A stretch of 64,000 bases of DNA, taken from assembly GCA_904393835.1 (NCBI GenBank), contig CAJFNC010000006.1:1-64000 (forward strand). Direction: 5' to 3'. This DNA is from an uncultured Ruminococcus sp. (lineage in GTDB: Bacteria; Bacillota; Clostridia; Oscillospirales; Acutalibacteraceae). This document shows, piece after piece, positions 16,681 to 25,783 of this stretch. The stretch's first letter is position 1. Each line of letters opens with the position of its first letter. Made by a program: the position numbers and the translations under genes. The notes beneath the pieces are model-generated. The model had not been told where the DNA came from and did no database searches. It saw nothing but the letters and a program-made list of their open reading frames with translations.

Positions 16681-16863
16681 AAAATCACCTTCTTTCCGTT
16701 GCCTTTATTATTTTTTGCAATTATAATTAAAAATAAAGCGGTAAAATATTTATATTATTATTTTATGGAAACAATAAATAAGTTTTCAGCTTGATTTAAA
16801 GATTTTTACAAAATATTTTATATTAATAAAAAATTTTCAAATTCAGGTTTATATGAGGTCTAT

Positions 16864-19248
16864 ATGGATACAAAAAAATTAAACTTAAAAGGTTTAACTC
16901 AAGATCAGGTGCAGAAGCGCATTGATCTTGGTGATGTAAATGTTGCTACAACGATAAAAACAAAATCGATCAGACGTATTTTTTACGATAATATATGTAC
17001 ATTGTTTAATGCAATCAACGTCATTTTGTTTGTTGCCCTGATTTTGGTAGGCTCTTATAAAAATATGCTTTTTATGGGAGTTGTCCTTGCAAATACCGTA
17101 ATAGGCATTGTTCACGAAATTCGTTCCAAAATCAGCGTTGATAAACTTACGATTTTATCCGAAAAAAAGATAAGCGTTTTGCGAGATTCAAAAATTCAGG
17201 AGATAAGTAAGGATGAAATTGTGCTTGACGATATAATTATTCTCTCACGAGGAGACCAGATTCCCGCTGACTGCAAGGTTGTTTCAGGTGAATGTAAAGT
17301 CAACGAAAGCCTTCTGACGGGTGAGTCAGATTTGATTTTAAAAGAAAAGGACAGTGTAATGCTTTCGGGCAGTTTTGTCGCTTCTGGCAAATGCTATGCC
17401 AAGGTATTCAGAGTCGGAGCCGAATCATATGCCTCTAAAATTAATAATGAAGCAAAATACATCAAAAAAGTCAATTCGCAAATTCTTAATTCTTTTAATT
17501 TTATAATCAAGTTATGCACATTTATAATTTTCCCTGTGGGTATATTATTTTTTATAAGACAGTATATTATACAAAACGGTGATATATACGGTACTGTCGT
17601 CAGCACTGTAGCGTCTCTGATAGGTATGATACCTATGGGAATGGTGCTTTTAACAAGCTCAGTTCTGGCAGTGTCGATTGTCCGTCTGGCCCGTAAAAAA
17701 GTGCTTGTACAGGAAATGTATTGCATAGAATCGCTTGCGCGGGTTGATGTTCTTTGCCTTGATAAAACAGGTACGTTGACAGCAGATAAGATGAATGTTA
17801 CAGACGTCATAAAATTTGCAGATGAATCAAAGATCAAAAAAACGCTTTCATCTATAGTTAAAGCGTCAGATGAAATAAATGCAACGCTCTATGCTATAAA
17901 AGATTATGTTCAAGACAGCAGTTATTTAGAATGCAAAAAGTTTTATCCGTTTTCATCAGAGACAAAATGGTCAGGCGGCAGCTTTGAAGACGGAAAAACA
18001 TATATAATGGGAGCTGCTGAATTTGTCTTCAAAGATAAAGAAAAATATGCCGAAGTCTTTGAAATTATTGAAAAAATAAGCACAACAGTGCGTATTATCG
18101 TATTGGCGGAATCTCAAAGTGAAATAAAAAATGAAACATTGCCGGATGATTTAAAACCGCTTGCGATTATTTTGTTAAAAGATGAATTAAGGAAGAATGT
18201 CCGTTCTACCGTAAATTATTTTAAAGAACAGGGCGTTACACTCAAAGTAATTTCAGGAGACAGCGTTAAAACGGTAAAAAATATTGCCGTTGATACGGGC
18301 ATTGAAGGCGCTGAAAACGCAATTGATATGTCAAACGTTACCACCGACGATGAACTTTATAGGGCTGCGGAAGAATGTAATGTTTTCGGCAGAGTAACAC
18401 CGGCGCAAAAAAATAAGCTTGTGCTGGCGCTTAAAAGTCAGGGACACACCGTAGCAATGACCGGCGACGGCGTAAATGATGTGCTTGCTCTGAAAGAGGC
18501 TGATTGTTCAATTGCAATGGCATCGGGAAGTGACGCCGCAAGAAATGTTTCTCAGCTTGTGCTTGTCAACAATGACTTTTCTTCAATGCCTAAAATTGTT
18601 GCAGAGGGAAGACGTACAATAAACAACATAGAGCGAAGCTCCTCTTTATATATGGTAAAAACCATTTATTCAATGGTGCTTACAGTTTTCTTTATATTTT
18701 TCAGTATGGAATACCCTTTTCAACCGATTCAGCTTACTTTGGTGAGTGCGCTGACTGTCGGATTACCGTCATTTGTTCTTGCGTTGCAGCCAAATAAAAA
18801 CAGGATCCGCGGTAACTTTACGTTTAATATAATTGCCAGGGCATTGCCAGCGGCAATATGCGTAATATTAAATATAATTTGCGGCGCTTTGGCAAGCGAT
18901 ATTCTGGGAATTAATCATACGGAGTTTTCTACGATTTCTGTCTATATGACTGCTCTGACATGCCTTATGCTTGTTATCAGGCTGTCTTCGCCGCTTAATT
19001 TGCTCAGAGGCTCAATGCTTGTCATAATAATTGCCGGTTTAGGTCTTGGATGTACGGTTTTCAGGGGGCTGTTTTCACTCTCTGCTCTGGGAACAAACGA
19101 AATTATAATTGCGTGTTGCTTTGGTGCGGCAACAATTATTATATTCAATATTCTTTATAATATAGCTGAAAATCTTATAGAAAGATTTAAGAAAAAATCA
19201 ATTAGAGATATAAAAAACAATATTAAAAAGGATAAGCAGGTGCAATAA
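16864..19248 (+). CDS. CtpE-like P-type cation ATPase
   Basis: A 794-residue P-type ATPase. The actuator loop is LLTGES (150-155), the phosphorylated Asp is D300 in CLDKTGTLT, and the hinge motif is MTGDGVNDV (532-540). There are about ten membrane segments. The M4 region GMIPMGMVLLTSSVLAVS followed by QEMYCIESLARVDVL is typical of the CtpE-like subgroup, whose mycobacterial member has been linked to calcium uptake. The usual PEGL is PMGM here, so the M4 glutamate is absent. The ion is therefore not certain. It abuts cysK with no gap. Confidence 0.85.
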   Translation: MDTKKLNLKGLTQDQVQKRIDLGDVNVATTIKTKSIRRIFYDNICTLFNAINVILFVALILVGSYKNMLFMGVVLANTVIGIVHEIRSKISVDKLTILSEKKISVLRDSKIQEISKDEIVLDDIIILSRGDQIPADCKVVSGECKVNESLLTGESDLILKEKDSVMLSGSFVASGKCYAKVFRVGAESYASKINNEAKYIKKVNSQILNSFNFIIKLCTFIIFPVGILFFIRQYIIQNGDIYGTVVSTVASLIGMIPMGMVLLTSSVLAVSIVRLARKKVLVQEMYCIESLARVDVLCLDKTGTLTADKMNVTDVIKFADESKIKKTLSSIVKASDEINATLYAIKDYVQDSSYLECKKFYPFSSETKWSGGSFEDGKTYIMGAAEFVFKDKEKYAEVFEIIEKISTTVRIIVLAESQSEIKNETLPDDLKPLAIILLKDELRKNVRSTVNYFKEQGVTLKVISGDSVKTVKNIAVDTGIEGAENAIDMSNVTTDDELYRAAEECNVFGRVTPAQKNKLVLALKSQGHTVAMTGDGVNDVLALKEADCSIAMASGSDAARNVSQLVLVNNDFSSMPKIVAEGRRTINNIERSSSLYMVKTIYSMVLTVFFIFFSMEYPFQPIQLTLVSALTVGLPSFVLALQPNKNRIRGNFTFNIIARALPAAICVILNIICGALASDILGINHTEFSTISVYMTALTCLMLVIRLSSPLNLLRGSMLVIIIAGLGLGCTVFRGLFSLSALGTNEIIIACCFGAATIIIFNILYNIAENLIERFKKKSIRDIKNNIKKDKQVQ

Positions 19249-20181
19249 ATGATTTACAACAACATACTTGAGGCAGTCGGACATACACCTATGGTCAGAC
19301 TGAATAAGATGACAGATAAAAACAGTGCCGAAATACTTGTAAAATTTGAGGGCTTGAATGTTGGAGGTTCCATTAAGACCCGTACGGCTTATAATATGAT
19401 TTTACAGGCTGAAAAAGAGGGGAAAGTTACCAAGGACACAATTATTGTTGAGCCGACAAGCGGAAATCAGGGAATAGGACTGGCACTTGTCGGCGCTGTA
19501 AGAGGATACAAAACAATTATTATTATGCCTGACTCCGTAAGCGAGGAAAGAAGAAAACTTGTTAAGCATTACGGCGCTGAGGTTATTCTCATACACGATG
19601 ACGGCAATATAGGTAAGTGTATTGATGAGTGCCTGCATACAGCCCTTAAAATGGCAGAAGAGGACAAAAACATATTTGTACCTCAGCAGTTTGCAAACGA
19701 AAACAACCCTTGCGCACACCGCCATCACACAGCGCTTGAAATTATGGAGCAGGTGGGAGGACCTATTCACGGATTTTGTTCCGGAGTCGGCACAGGCGGA
19801 ACTATTACGGGAATAGGTGAAGTATTAAAAGCTCAGTATCCGGATATAAAAATATGGGCAGTTGAGCCCGAAAATGCCGCTATCCTATCAGGCGGTACAA
19901 TCGGCACCCATTTGCAAATGGGTATAGGAGACGGAGTGATTCCCGATGTACTTAATACAAAAATCTATGAGGACATATGCATAATTTCAGATGACGAGGC
20001 AATTTCGACCTCAAAAGATTTAGCTCGCAAAGAGGGTCTTATGTGCGGTATATCGAGCGGTACAAACGTAGCTGCGGCAATCAAGCTTGCAAAAATTCTC
20101 GGACCCGGCAAAACAGTAGTTACTGTTTTGCCCGATACAGCGGAGAGATATTTTTCAACTCCTTTATTTGAAAACGAATAA
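19249..20181 (+). CDS. cysK: Cysteine synthase (O-acetylserine sulfhydrylase), variant
   Basis: A fold-type II PLP enzyme of 310 residues that makes cysteine from O-acetylserine and sulfide. The PLP lysine is K43 in VGGSIKTRTA, the substrate loop is TSGNQG (70-75) and the phosphate loop is GVGTGGTITG. Two differences from canonical CysK stand out: KTR in place of KDR after the PLP lysine, and TSGNQG in place of TSGNTG. Substrate preference may therefore differ. It starts directly after the P-ATPase stop. Confidence 0.88.
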   Translation: MIYNNILEAVGHTPMVRLNKMTDKNSAEILVKFEGLNVGGSIKTRTAYNMILQAEKEGKVTKDTIIVEPTSGNQGIGLALVGAVRGYKTIIIMPDSVSEERRKLVKHYGAEVILIHDDGNIGKCIDECLHTALKMAEEDKNIFVPQQFANENNPCAHRHHTALEIMEQVGGPIHGFCSGVGTGGTITGIGEVLKAQYPDIKIWAVEPENAAILSGGTIGTHLQMGIGDGVIPDVLNTKIYEDICIISDDEAISTSKDLARKEGLMCGISSGTNVAAAIKLAKILGPGKTVVTVLPDTAERYFSTPLFENE

Positions 20182-20197
20182 TTTAACAGAAAATAAA

Positions 20198-21547
20198 ATG
20201 TTTATTAATTTACCCGAAAAAGTAAAATTTATTATAGAGCGCCTTGCACAGTATGGATTTGACGCATATGCTGTGGGAGGCTGTGTTCGTGATTCAATTT
20301 TAAATAAAAAGCCAAACGACTGGGATATTTGCACCGATGCTTTGCCAAAGCAAACAAAAGCAGTTTTTTCAGAGTGCAGGCAGATTGATTCAGGCATAAA
20401 ACACGGTACAATAGCAGTTATCATTGACGATGATATATTTGAGATAACCACTTACCGAATAGACGGCGAATACAGCGACAACCGTCATCCTGACAAGGTT
20501 ACATTTACAAATTTATTGGAAAGTGATCTTGCGCGTCGTGACTTTACAGTGAATTCAATGGCTTACAATGATAAAAACGGTTTGATTGACCCGTTTGGCG
20601 GTTTAAAAGATTTGCAAAACAAATTGATAAAATGCGTAGGAATCCCTGATACGCGCTTTAATGAGGATGCACTCAGAATTATGAGAGCATTGCGTTTTGC
20701 ATCGGGATTTAACTTTTTAATTGACACCGACACACAAAAGTCGATATTTAAAAATAAAAATTTATTAAAAAATATAGCTGTTGAAAGAATTAATGCTGAA
20801 TTTACAAAATTACTTGTTTCAACCTCAGCTTCTCGGATTATTCAAGATTATCGGGACGTTATTGCGGTGTTTATCCCGGAAATATCGGTAATGTTTGACT
20901 ATGACCAGCACACAATGCATCATAATCTTGATTTATGGCGTCATTCCTTAAAAGCAATGTCAATCGCTCCGCAAACCCCGCTTTTGCGAATGACAATGCT
21001 TTTGCACGATATAGGCAAACCTTATACCTGCACAACAGATGCAGACGGAAACAGACATTTCAGAGGTCATGCAAAACAGAGCGCTGCAATAGCCGAAAGA
21101 ATTTTAAAGCGTCTTCGCTATTCATCGGATTTTATAAATACCTGCGTATTGTTGATTTTTTGGCATGACATTCCGCTTAACGGTTCCAAAAAACAGTTGC
21201 GCAGGCTGCTTTCAAAGATCGGGGACGAAAATATGCGTCTTCTGTTCAAAGTTCAGCTTTCGGATAAAAACGCGCAGTCGGATTATATGCACGCTGAAAA
21301 ACTTGAAATACTTCAAGAAGCGGTAAGAGCATTTGAGGATATAATCGAGGAAAATGAGTGCTTTTCACTTAAAGACCTTGCCGTAAACGGAAATGATTTA
21401 ATCAAAGTCGGCGTCAAACAGGGGAAAGAAGTAGGAAAAATACTTAATATGCTTTTAAATGAAGTTATTGACGAGAAACTAAAAAACGAAAAAGACGCAT
21501 TGCTCGAAAAGGTAAAATCATATATAAAACAAAACGCTGAAGTTTAA
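20198..21547 (+). CDS. cca: CCA tRNA nucleotidyltransferase
   Basis: A class II tRNA nucleotidyltransferase that builds or repairs the 3' CCA end of tRNA. The N-terminal catalytic core shows AYAVGGCVRDSIL and NDWDICTDA (metal-binding DxD). RRDFTVNSMAYN is the base-flipping region, with template residues in EDALRIMRALRFA. A C-terminal HD domain (RMTMLLHDIGKP) follows, as in many Clostridia. I used ATG 20198, whose product begins MFINLPEKVKF like the family; a TTG at 20168 lies inside cysK. The last codons form one arm of the terminator. Confidence 0.92.
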   Translation: MFINLPEKVKFIIERLAQYGFDAYAVGGCVRDSILNKKPNDWDICTDALPKQTKAVFSECRQIDSGIKHGTIAVIIDDDIFEITTYRIDGEYSDNRHPDKVTFTNLLESDLARRDFTVNSMAYNDKNGLIDPFGGLKDLQNKLIKCVGIPDTRFNEDALRIMRALRFASGFNFLIDTDTQKSIFKNKNLLKNIAVERINAEFTKLLVSTSASRIIQDYRDVIAVFIPEISVMFDYDQHTMHHNLDLWRHSLKAMSIAPQTPLLRMTMLLHDIGKPYTCTTDADGNRHFRGHAKQSAAIAERILKRLRYSSDFINTCVLLIFWHDIPLNGSKKQLRRLLSKIGDENMRLLFKVQLSDKNAQSDYMHAEKLEILQEAVRAFEDIIEENECFSLKDLAVNGNDLIKVGVKQGKEVGKILNMLLNEVIDEKLKNEKDALLEKVKSYIKQNAEV

Positions 21548-21595
21548 TGAAGTGCCCCACGAGATGGTGGCAATCCAAACTTCAGCGTTTTTATC
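21531..21595. terminator. Terminator overlapping the 3' end of cca
   Basis: AAAACGCTGAAGTTT (21531-21545) pairs with AAACTTCAGCGTTTT (21577-21591), with a possible smaller inner hairpin. The left arm codes for the last residues and stop of cca, and the right arm touches the stop of the convergent tadA. Confidence 0.8.
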
Positions 21596-22040
21596 TTAAT
21601 TTTTTAAAAAAATCTTTCAGTAACGCGGAACACTCTTTTTCCATAATTCCGCCTTGACATACGGGCTTAAAATTATACGGCATTTCAAACAGATTAGTGA
21701 TTGTGCCGCAGGAACCGTTTTTGAAATCATAAGCCCCAAAATACACTTTTGGAATATGTGCATTAATTATAGCGCCCGCACACATAGGGCATGGTTCAAG
21801 CGTTATATAAATTTCGCAGTTCCATAATCTCCATCCGCCGAGGGTATTACAAGCATTGTTAATTGCGTCAACCTCAGCGTGAAGCAATGCGTTTTTAGCT
21901 TTTTCACGGCGGTTTCTGCCGCATGACACAATTTCACCGTTCCTAACAATAACAGCTCCTACGGGAACTTCACCGTCGTCAAACGCTTCTAAAGCCATAT
22001 TGTAAGCTGCTTCCATAAACTTAATATCAAAATTGCACAT
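21591..22040 (-). CDS. tadA: tRNA-specific adenosine deaminase TadA
   Basis: A zinc-dependent deaminase that converts A34 to inosine in the tRNA-Arg anticodon. The 149 residues carry the ligand and proton-shuttle motif LLHAEVDAI and the second zinc motif EPCPMCAGAI. It is convergent with cca and lies 6 bp downstream of the CPBP protease gene, so the two are co-transcribed. The ribosome site is weak, which suggests coupling. Confidence 0.92.
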   Translation of the reverse strand: MCNFDIKFMEAAYNMALEAFDDGEVPVGAVIVRNGEIVSCGRNRREKAKNALLHAEVDAINNACNTLGGWRLWNCEIYITLEPCPMCAGAIINAHIPKVYFGAYDFKNGSCGTITNLFEMPYNFKPVCQGGIMEKECSALLKDFFKKLR

Positions 22041-22046
22041 AATTGT

Positions 22047-23099
22047 TTACAATGAAATTTGAGTTGAAAATATTGTCTCAAGCAACAATGCTATGCACAA
22101 AATAATAACGCCGGGGTTAGTAAAAAATGCAACCACTTTGTCTTTGAGCCTAAGAACATTTGCCTGTGGAGCCGAAGAAGTATTAAAGCTTTTGTTACTT
22201 ATTTTAAAAATGCCGTTATATTTCTTGCCAAGAATAATAAAAGAAATAAATCCAAGAATACAGAAAAGAGCAACTACAAGCATATATATTGTGTTGACAA
22301 TTCTTTCGTTAAAAAGTCCGTCCGTTGTCAGGTAGCCAAAGGTAACAGCATACGCATTATTAATAAAGTGAACTATTATAGAGGGTATAATGGAATTAGT
22401 CTTGCAGTCAATAAACCCTAAAACCAATCCTAAAATAAAAGCAAACGGGATCTGAGATAAATTACCGTGAAAAGCGCCGAAAACAGCAGATGAAACTATA
22501 ATTGCAAACGCGTTACCGTATTTTCTCATTGTGCCCATTATAATTCCTCTGAAGGCAAATTCTTCAGCAAAAGCGGGTACAACAGCAACAGAAATTAATA
22601 CTATTATAAAATCAAACACTGTTGAAATATCATAAGATGAGCCGGCGGTATTTTCAATACCAAACATAGAAAGATTATTTTCAAGAATAACCGATGCTAT
22701 ATTTGAAATCATGGCAACAGCCATTCCTATAAATACACACGGCCAAAGCAAACCTTGTTTAACGTATCTTACGGGCATAATATAAGACAGGTAATTTTTA
22801 CTTATTTTACAATAAATAATGCCGGGAACAACAGCTGAGGCTGTGGCGATAATATTGTTTAAAAGGTACAAATTCGGTGACGAACTATCATATAATGAGT
22901 CCGAATACGGAAACATAAGCAGAAAATAAATCATTAAAGAAATTGATAGAACTATAGTGGTTATCAAATAAACAAAGCCATAAAAACCGATTCCGCTGCT
23001 TATTTTTCTTAAATTTTTCATTTCTATATTTTTGATATATTCTTCTTGACTGATAAAATAAGCGCCGGTATTCGGCGATAATCTTCTGTTATTATTCAT
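22047..23099 (-). CDS. CPBP family intramembrane metalloprotease
   Basis: A 350-residue polytopic membrane protein of the CAAX protease/bacteriocin-processing (Abi) family. The family motifs are EEFAFRGIIMGTMR (catalytic Glu pair and Arg), FGAFHGN and IVHFINNAY. It has about eight hydrophobic segments. The substrate is unknown; relatives process or confer immunity to peptides. The start is preceded by AGGAG, and it has its own promoter divergent from the polyol-phosphate operon. Confidence 0.85.
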   Translation of the reverse strand: MNNNRRLSPNTGAYFISQEEYIKNIEMKNLRKISSGIGFYGFVYLITTIVLSISLMIYFLLMFPYSDSLYDSSSPNLYLLNNIIATASAVVPGIIYCKISKNYLSYIMPVRYVKQGLLWPCVFIGMAVAMISNIASVILENNLSMFGIENTAGSSYDISTVFDFIIVLISVAVVPAFAEEFAFRGIIMGTMRKYGNAFAIIVSSAVFGAFHGNLSQIPFAFILGLVLGFIDCKTNSIIPSIIVHFINNAYAVTFGYLTTDGLFNERIVNTIYMLVVALFCILGFISFIILGKKYNGIFKISNKSFNTSSAPQANVLRLKDKVVAFFTNPGVIILCIALLLETIFSTQISL

Positions 23100-23165
23100 T
23101 TTAAACTCCTGAAAATTTTATTAAATCATATCTTAATTAAATATATTTAATATTTCTATGCGTAA

Positions 23166-23194
23166 ATAATAACATAAAATTCTTATTATTTCAA
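23166..23194 (-). promoter_or_regulatory. Promoter of the CPBP-tadA operon
   Basis: On the minus strand, TTGAAA (23189-23194), a 17-bp spacer and TATTAT (23166-23171). Confidence 0.55.
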
Positions 23195-23236
23195 GACAAA
23201 ATCTACATATTATATTAATCGATTGGCAAAGTTGTA

Positions 23237-23266
23237 TTGACAAAAAAGACTTAAATATGTTATTAT
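23237..23266 (+). promoter_or_regulatory. Promoter of the cytidylyltransferase operon
   Basis: A perfect -35 TTGACA (23237-23242), an 18-bp spacer and TATTAT (23261-23266), about 75 bp before the first gene. Confidence 0.7.
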
Positions 23267-23339
23267 ACGATTGTTTATAATATAATTTAGGGTAGTACGT
23301 AATTTCATATTTATTACCCAAACGGAGGATAACATAATA

Positions 23340-24035
23340 ATGAATACTGCAATTATTCTTGCAGGCGGTGTCGGCAGTCGAATGGGTGTTGACAGGCCAA
23401 AACAATTTTTAATGGTACAGGATAAGCCTATAATTGCATATTGCTTTGAAATTTTTCAAAAACACTGCGACATTGATAAAATGGTAGTGGTTGTCAGCGA
23501 TGAATGGCAGCAGTATGTTGTGGAAATTGCACACAAGTACGGAATTTCAAAAATTTGCGGCTATGCACCGGCAGGTAAGACACGTCAACATTCAATTTAC
23601 AACGGCTTAAAATGCATTGATAAAAATGCCTCTGATACCGACATTGTTATAGTTCACGATGCCGCGCGACCTTTAGTTTCAGATGAAATAATTTCAGATT
23701 GCATAAAAGGTGCAACCGAATACGACGGTGCAATGCCGGTTATAACAGTAAAAGACACGGTATATCAAAGTGCCGACGGATCTAAAATTGATCGCTTGTT
23801 AAAGCGCAGCGAGCTTTTCGCGGGACAAGCGCCTGAAAGCTTCAAATTCAAAAAATATTATCAAATCCATAACCAAGTAACCGATGAAGAAATTGAAAAT
23901 ACGGCGGGAAGCAGTGAAATCGCTTTCAGACACGGTATGGACGTAAGAATGGTAAAAGGCAGTGAGAGAAATCTTAAAATCACTACCGTAGAGGATCTCG
24001 AAAGTTTCGAGTCTATTTTGAAAGGTGTGAAGTAA
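23340..24035 (+). CDS. IspD/TarI-family cytidylyltransferase
   Basis: A 231-residue nucleotidyltransferase with the CTP-binding signature ILAGGVGSRMGVDRPKQFL at the N-terminus, GKTRQHSIYNGL, VIVHDAARPLVSDEII and the C-terminal LKITTVEDLESFE. The family includes IspD (methylerythritol phosphate) and TarI/Bcs1 (ribitol phosphate). Its operon partners are a polyol-phosphate dehydrogenase, a pentulose epimerase and a CDP-polyol polymerase, so I favour CDP-pentitol synthesis over the MEP pathway. IspD remains possible. The start follows CGGAGG. Confidence 0.8.
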   Translation: MNTAIILAGGVGSRMGVDRPKQFLMVQDKPIIAYCFEIFQKHCDIDKMVVVVSDEWQQYVVEIAHKYGISKICGYAPAGKTRQHSIYNGLKCIDKNASDTDIVIVHDAARPLVSDEIISDCIKGATEYDGAMPVITVKDTVYQSADGSKIDRLLKRSELFAGQAPESFKFKKYYQIHNQVTDEEIENTAGSSEIAFRHGMDVRMVKGSERNLKITTVEDLESFESILKGVK

Positions 24036-24036
24036 A

Positions 24037-25089
24037 TTGGATACAATGAAGGCAAGAGTACTGAAATCCGTTGGAAATCTTGAATACTGTGACTATCCGA
24101 TGCCTACGGTAAAATCAGGTGAAGTTTTATTTAAAGTAAAAACATGCGGTATTTGCGGCTCGGATATACCCAGAATTTTTGTAAACGGAACTTATCATTT
24201 TCCGACAATTCCGGGACACGAATTTGCAGGTGAAGTAGTTGACGTTGCCGATGAGGCAAACAAGCATCTTATAGGTATGCGCGCAACGGTATTTCCGCTG
24301 ATTCCATGTAAATCATGCGAAAGCTGCAACAAGGGCAGTTTTGAAATGTGCAAAAGCTATGACTATCTCGGCTCAAGAAGCGACGGCGCATTTGCTCAGT
24401 ATGTTCGCGTTCCCGTTTGGAACCTTGTAAAAATTCCCGACAACCTCTCGTTTGAGTCGGCCGCAATGACGGAACCCTGTGCCGTGGCGCTTCATGCTTT
24501 AAGACGTGCACAGATTGAAATAGGCGACACAGTGGTTATCTATGGTCCGGGAACAATCGGTATGCTTATTGCGCAGTGGGCAAGAGCTTGGGGCGCTAAG
24601 GTGCTTTTGGTAGGTACAGACGTTAATAACTGGGACTTTATCGAAAGCCTCGGTTTTTATGATTATTGCAACTCATCAAAGGAAGACCCTATTGAATGGG
24701 TTAATAAAATGACAAACGGCATAGGAGCTGATATTGCAATTGAAGCAGTAGGTATTCCTCTGACTGCGTGCAATTGCCTCGAGTCGGTTACTGCCGGCGG
24801 CAAAGTGATATTTGTAGGCAACCCCCACGGAGATTTTACTTTCCCGCAGAATACCTATTGGCAGATACTGAGAAAACAGCTTACTATTTACGGAACTTGG
24901 AATTCAAGTTACAGTGACATCCATAAGAGTGATTGGAATCTTGTTGTAGATGCTATGGCGTCAAGCAAAATCAATGCCGAAAAGCTCATTACACATAAAT
25001 TCAACCTTGAGAATATGGACAAGGGTCTTAATATAATGAAAGATAATACCGAATTTTTCTCAAAGATAATGGTTGTTAACGAAGATTGA
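24037..25089 (+). CDS. GatD-like zinc-dependent polyol-phosphate dehydrogenase
   Basis: A 350-residue medium-chain zinc dehydrogenase. CGICGSDIPRIF and GHEFAGEV supply the catalytic zinc site, four cysteines in IPCKSCESCNKGSFEMC the structural zinc, and GPGTIGMLIAQWARAWGA the nucleotide fold. The CGSDIPRIFVNG and YLGSRSDGAFAQY stretches resemble galactitol-1-phosphate 5-dehydrogenase (GatD). Next to a TarI-like gene it probably reduces a ketose phosphate to a pentitol phosphate, the TarJ role with a different dehydrogenase subgroup. Likely start TTG 24037, 9 bp after AAGGTG; ATG 24046 is the alternative. Confidence 0.83.
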   Translation: MDTMKARVLKSVGNLEYCDYPMPTVKSGEVLFKVKTCGICGSDIPRIFVNGTYHFPTIPGHEFAGEVVDVADEANKHLIGMRATVFPLIPCKSCESCNKGSFEMCKSYDYLGSRSDGAFAQYVRVPVWNLVKIPDNLSFESAAMTEPCAVALHALRRAQIEIGDTVVIYGPGTIGMLIAQWARAWGAKVLLVGTDVNNWDFIESLGFYDYCNSSKEDPIEWVNKMTNGIGADIAIEAVGIPLTACNCLESVTAGGKVIFVGNPHGDFTFPQNTYWQILRKQLTIYGTWNSSYSDIHKSDWNLVVDAMASSKINAEKLITHKFNLENMDKGLNIMKDNTEFFSKIMVVNED

Positions 25090-25101
25090 TGAGGTGAAAA
25101 T

Positions 25102-25767
25102 ATGAATGGAATGCTTTCTCCATCGCTAATGTGCGCTGATATGCTCAACCTTCAGTCGGAGATTACCGCCCTTGACAATCTCGGCGTAGAATATATACAC
25201 CTTGATTTTATGGATGGCAAGTTTGTTCCTAATATTACGCTTGATGCAACGCTTATAAAGTCTGTAAAGTCTGTTTTAAAAAATATGAAACGAGATATTC
25301 ATATTATGGCTTATGAGCCCGAAAAATATTTTGACAGAATGGATATCGGCGACGGTGATATTGTATCTGTACACTATGAATCATCTGATAATATTCACGA
25401 TGTTCTAAAGCTTATTAAACAAAGAGGTGCTTCGCCGTTTTTGGCGATAAGTCCCGATACAGATGCTGATGTTCTCAATGATTTCAGAGACGAAATTGAC
25501 GGTGTACTTGTTATGACAGTATATCCGGGCTTTGCAGGGCAACCCATTGTTGAAGGAAGTTTTGACAAAATTTCTAAAGTTCGTAACATTATTGATTCAT
25601 TTGACAGGAATATTTTGCTTGAAGTTGACGGTCATGTCAGCTGGGATCTTTGCCGTAAAATGAGAAGTTGCGGAGCGGATATTTTTGTTGCAGGCTCTTC
25701 GTCGGTATATTCTAAGGGTATTGATTTGGATCAAGCGGTAAAAAAGATGAAGGAGCTAATTAAATAA
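25102..25767 (+). CDS. Ribulose-phosphate 3-epimerase family protein
   Basis: A TIM-barrel protein of 221 residues like Rpe, which interconverts D-ribulose 5-phosphate and D-xylulose 5-phosphate. Conserved parts are LSPSLMCADML, HLDFMDGKFVPNIT (metal-ligand His and Asp) and VYPGFAGQ. Several positions differ from housekeeping Rpe: DIHIMAYEPEKYF for the usual D-H-L-M-I, and EVDGHVS where family members usually have VDGG(I/V). It may be a dedicated epimerase that supplies the ketopentose phosphate for the neighbouring dehydrogenase. Confidence 0.82.
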   Translation: MNGMLSPSLMCADMLNLQSEITALDNLGVEYIHLDFMDGKFVPNITLDATLIKSVKSVLKNMKRDIHIMAYEPEKYFDRMDIGDGDIVSVHYESSDNIHDVLKLIKQRGASPFLAISPDTDADVLNDFRDEIDGVLVMTVYPGFAGQPIVEGSFDKISKVRNIIDSFDRNILLEVDGHVSWDLCRKMRSCGADIFVAGSSSVYSKGIDLDQAVKKMKELIK

Positions 25768-25783
25768 TTACGAGGTGTAAACT

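Noticed and set aside
16681..16863. SigG/SigF promoter for spoIVB and a promoter for the P-ATPase in the divergent region
   Set aside because: Only loose matches were seen in very A/T-rich DNA (for example TTGATT-17-TATTTT at 16791-16819); none was good enough to call.
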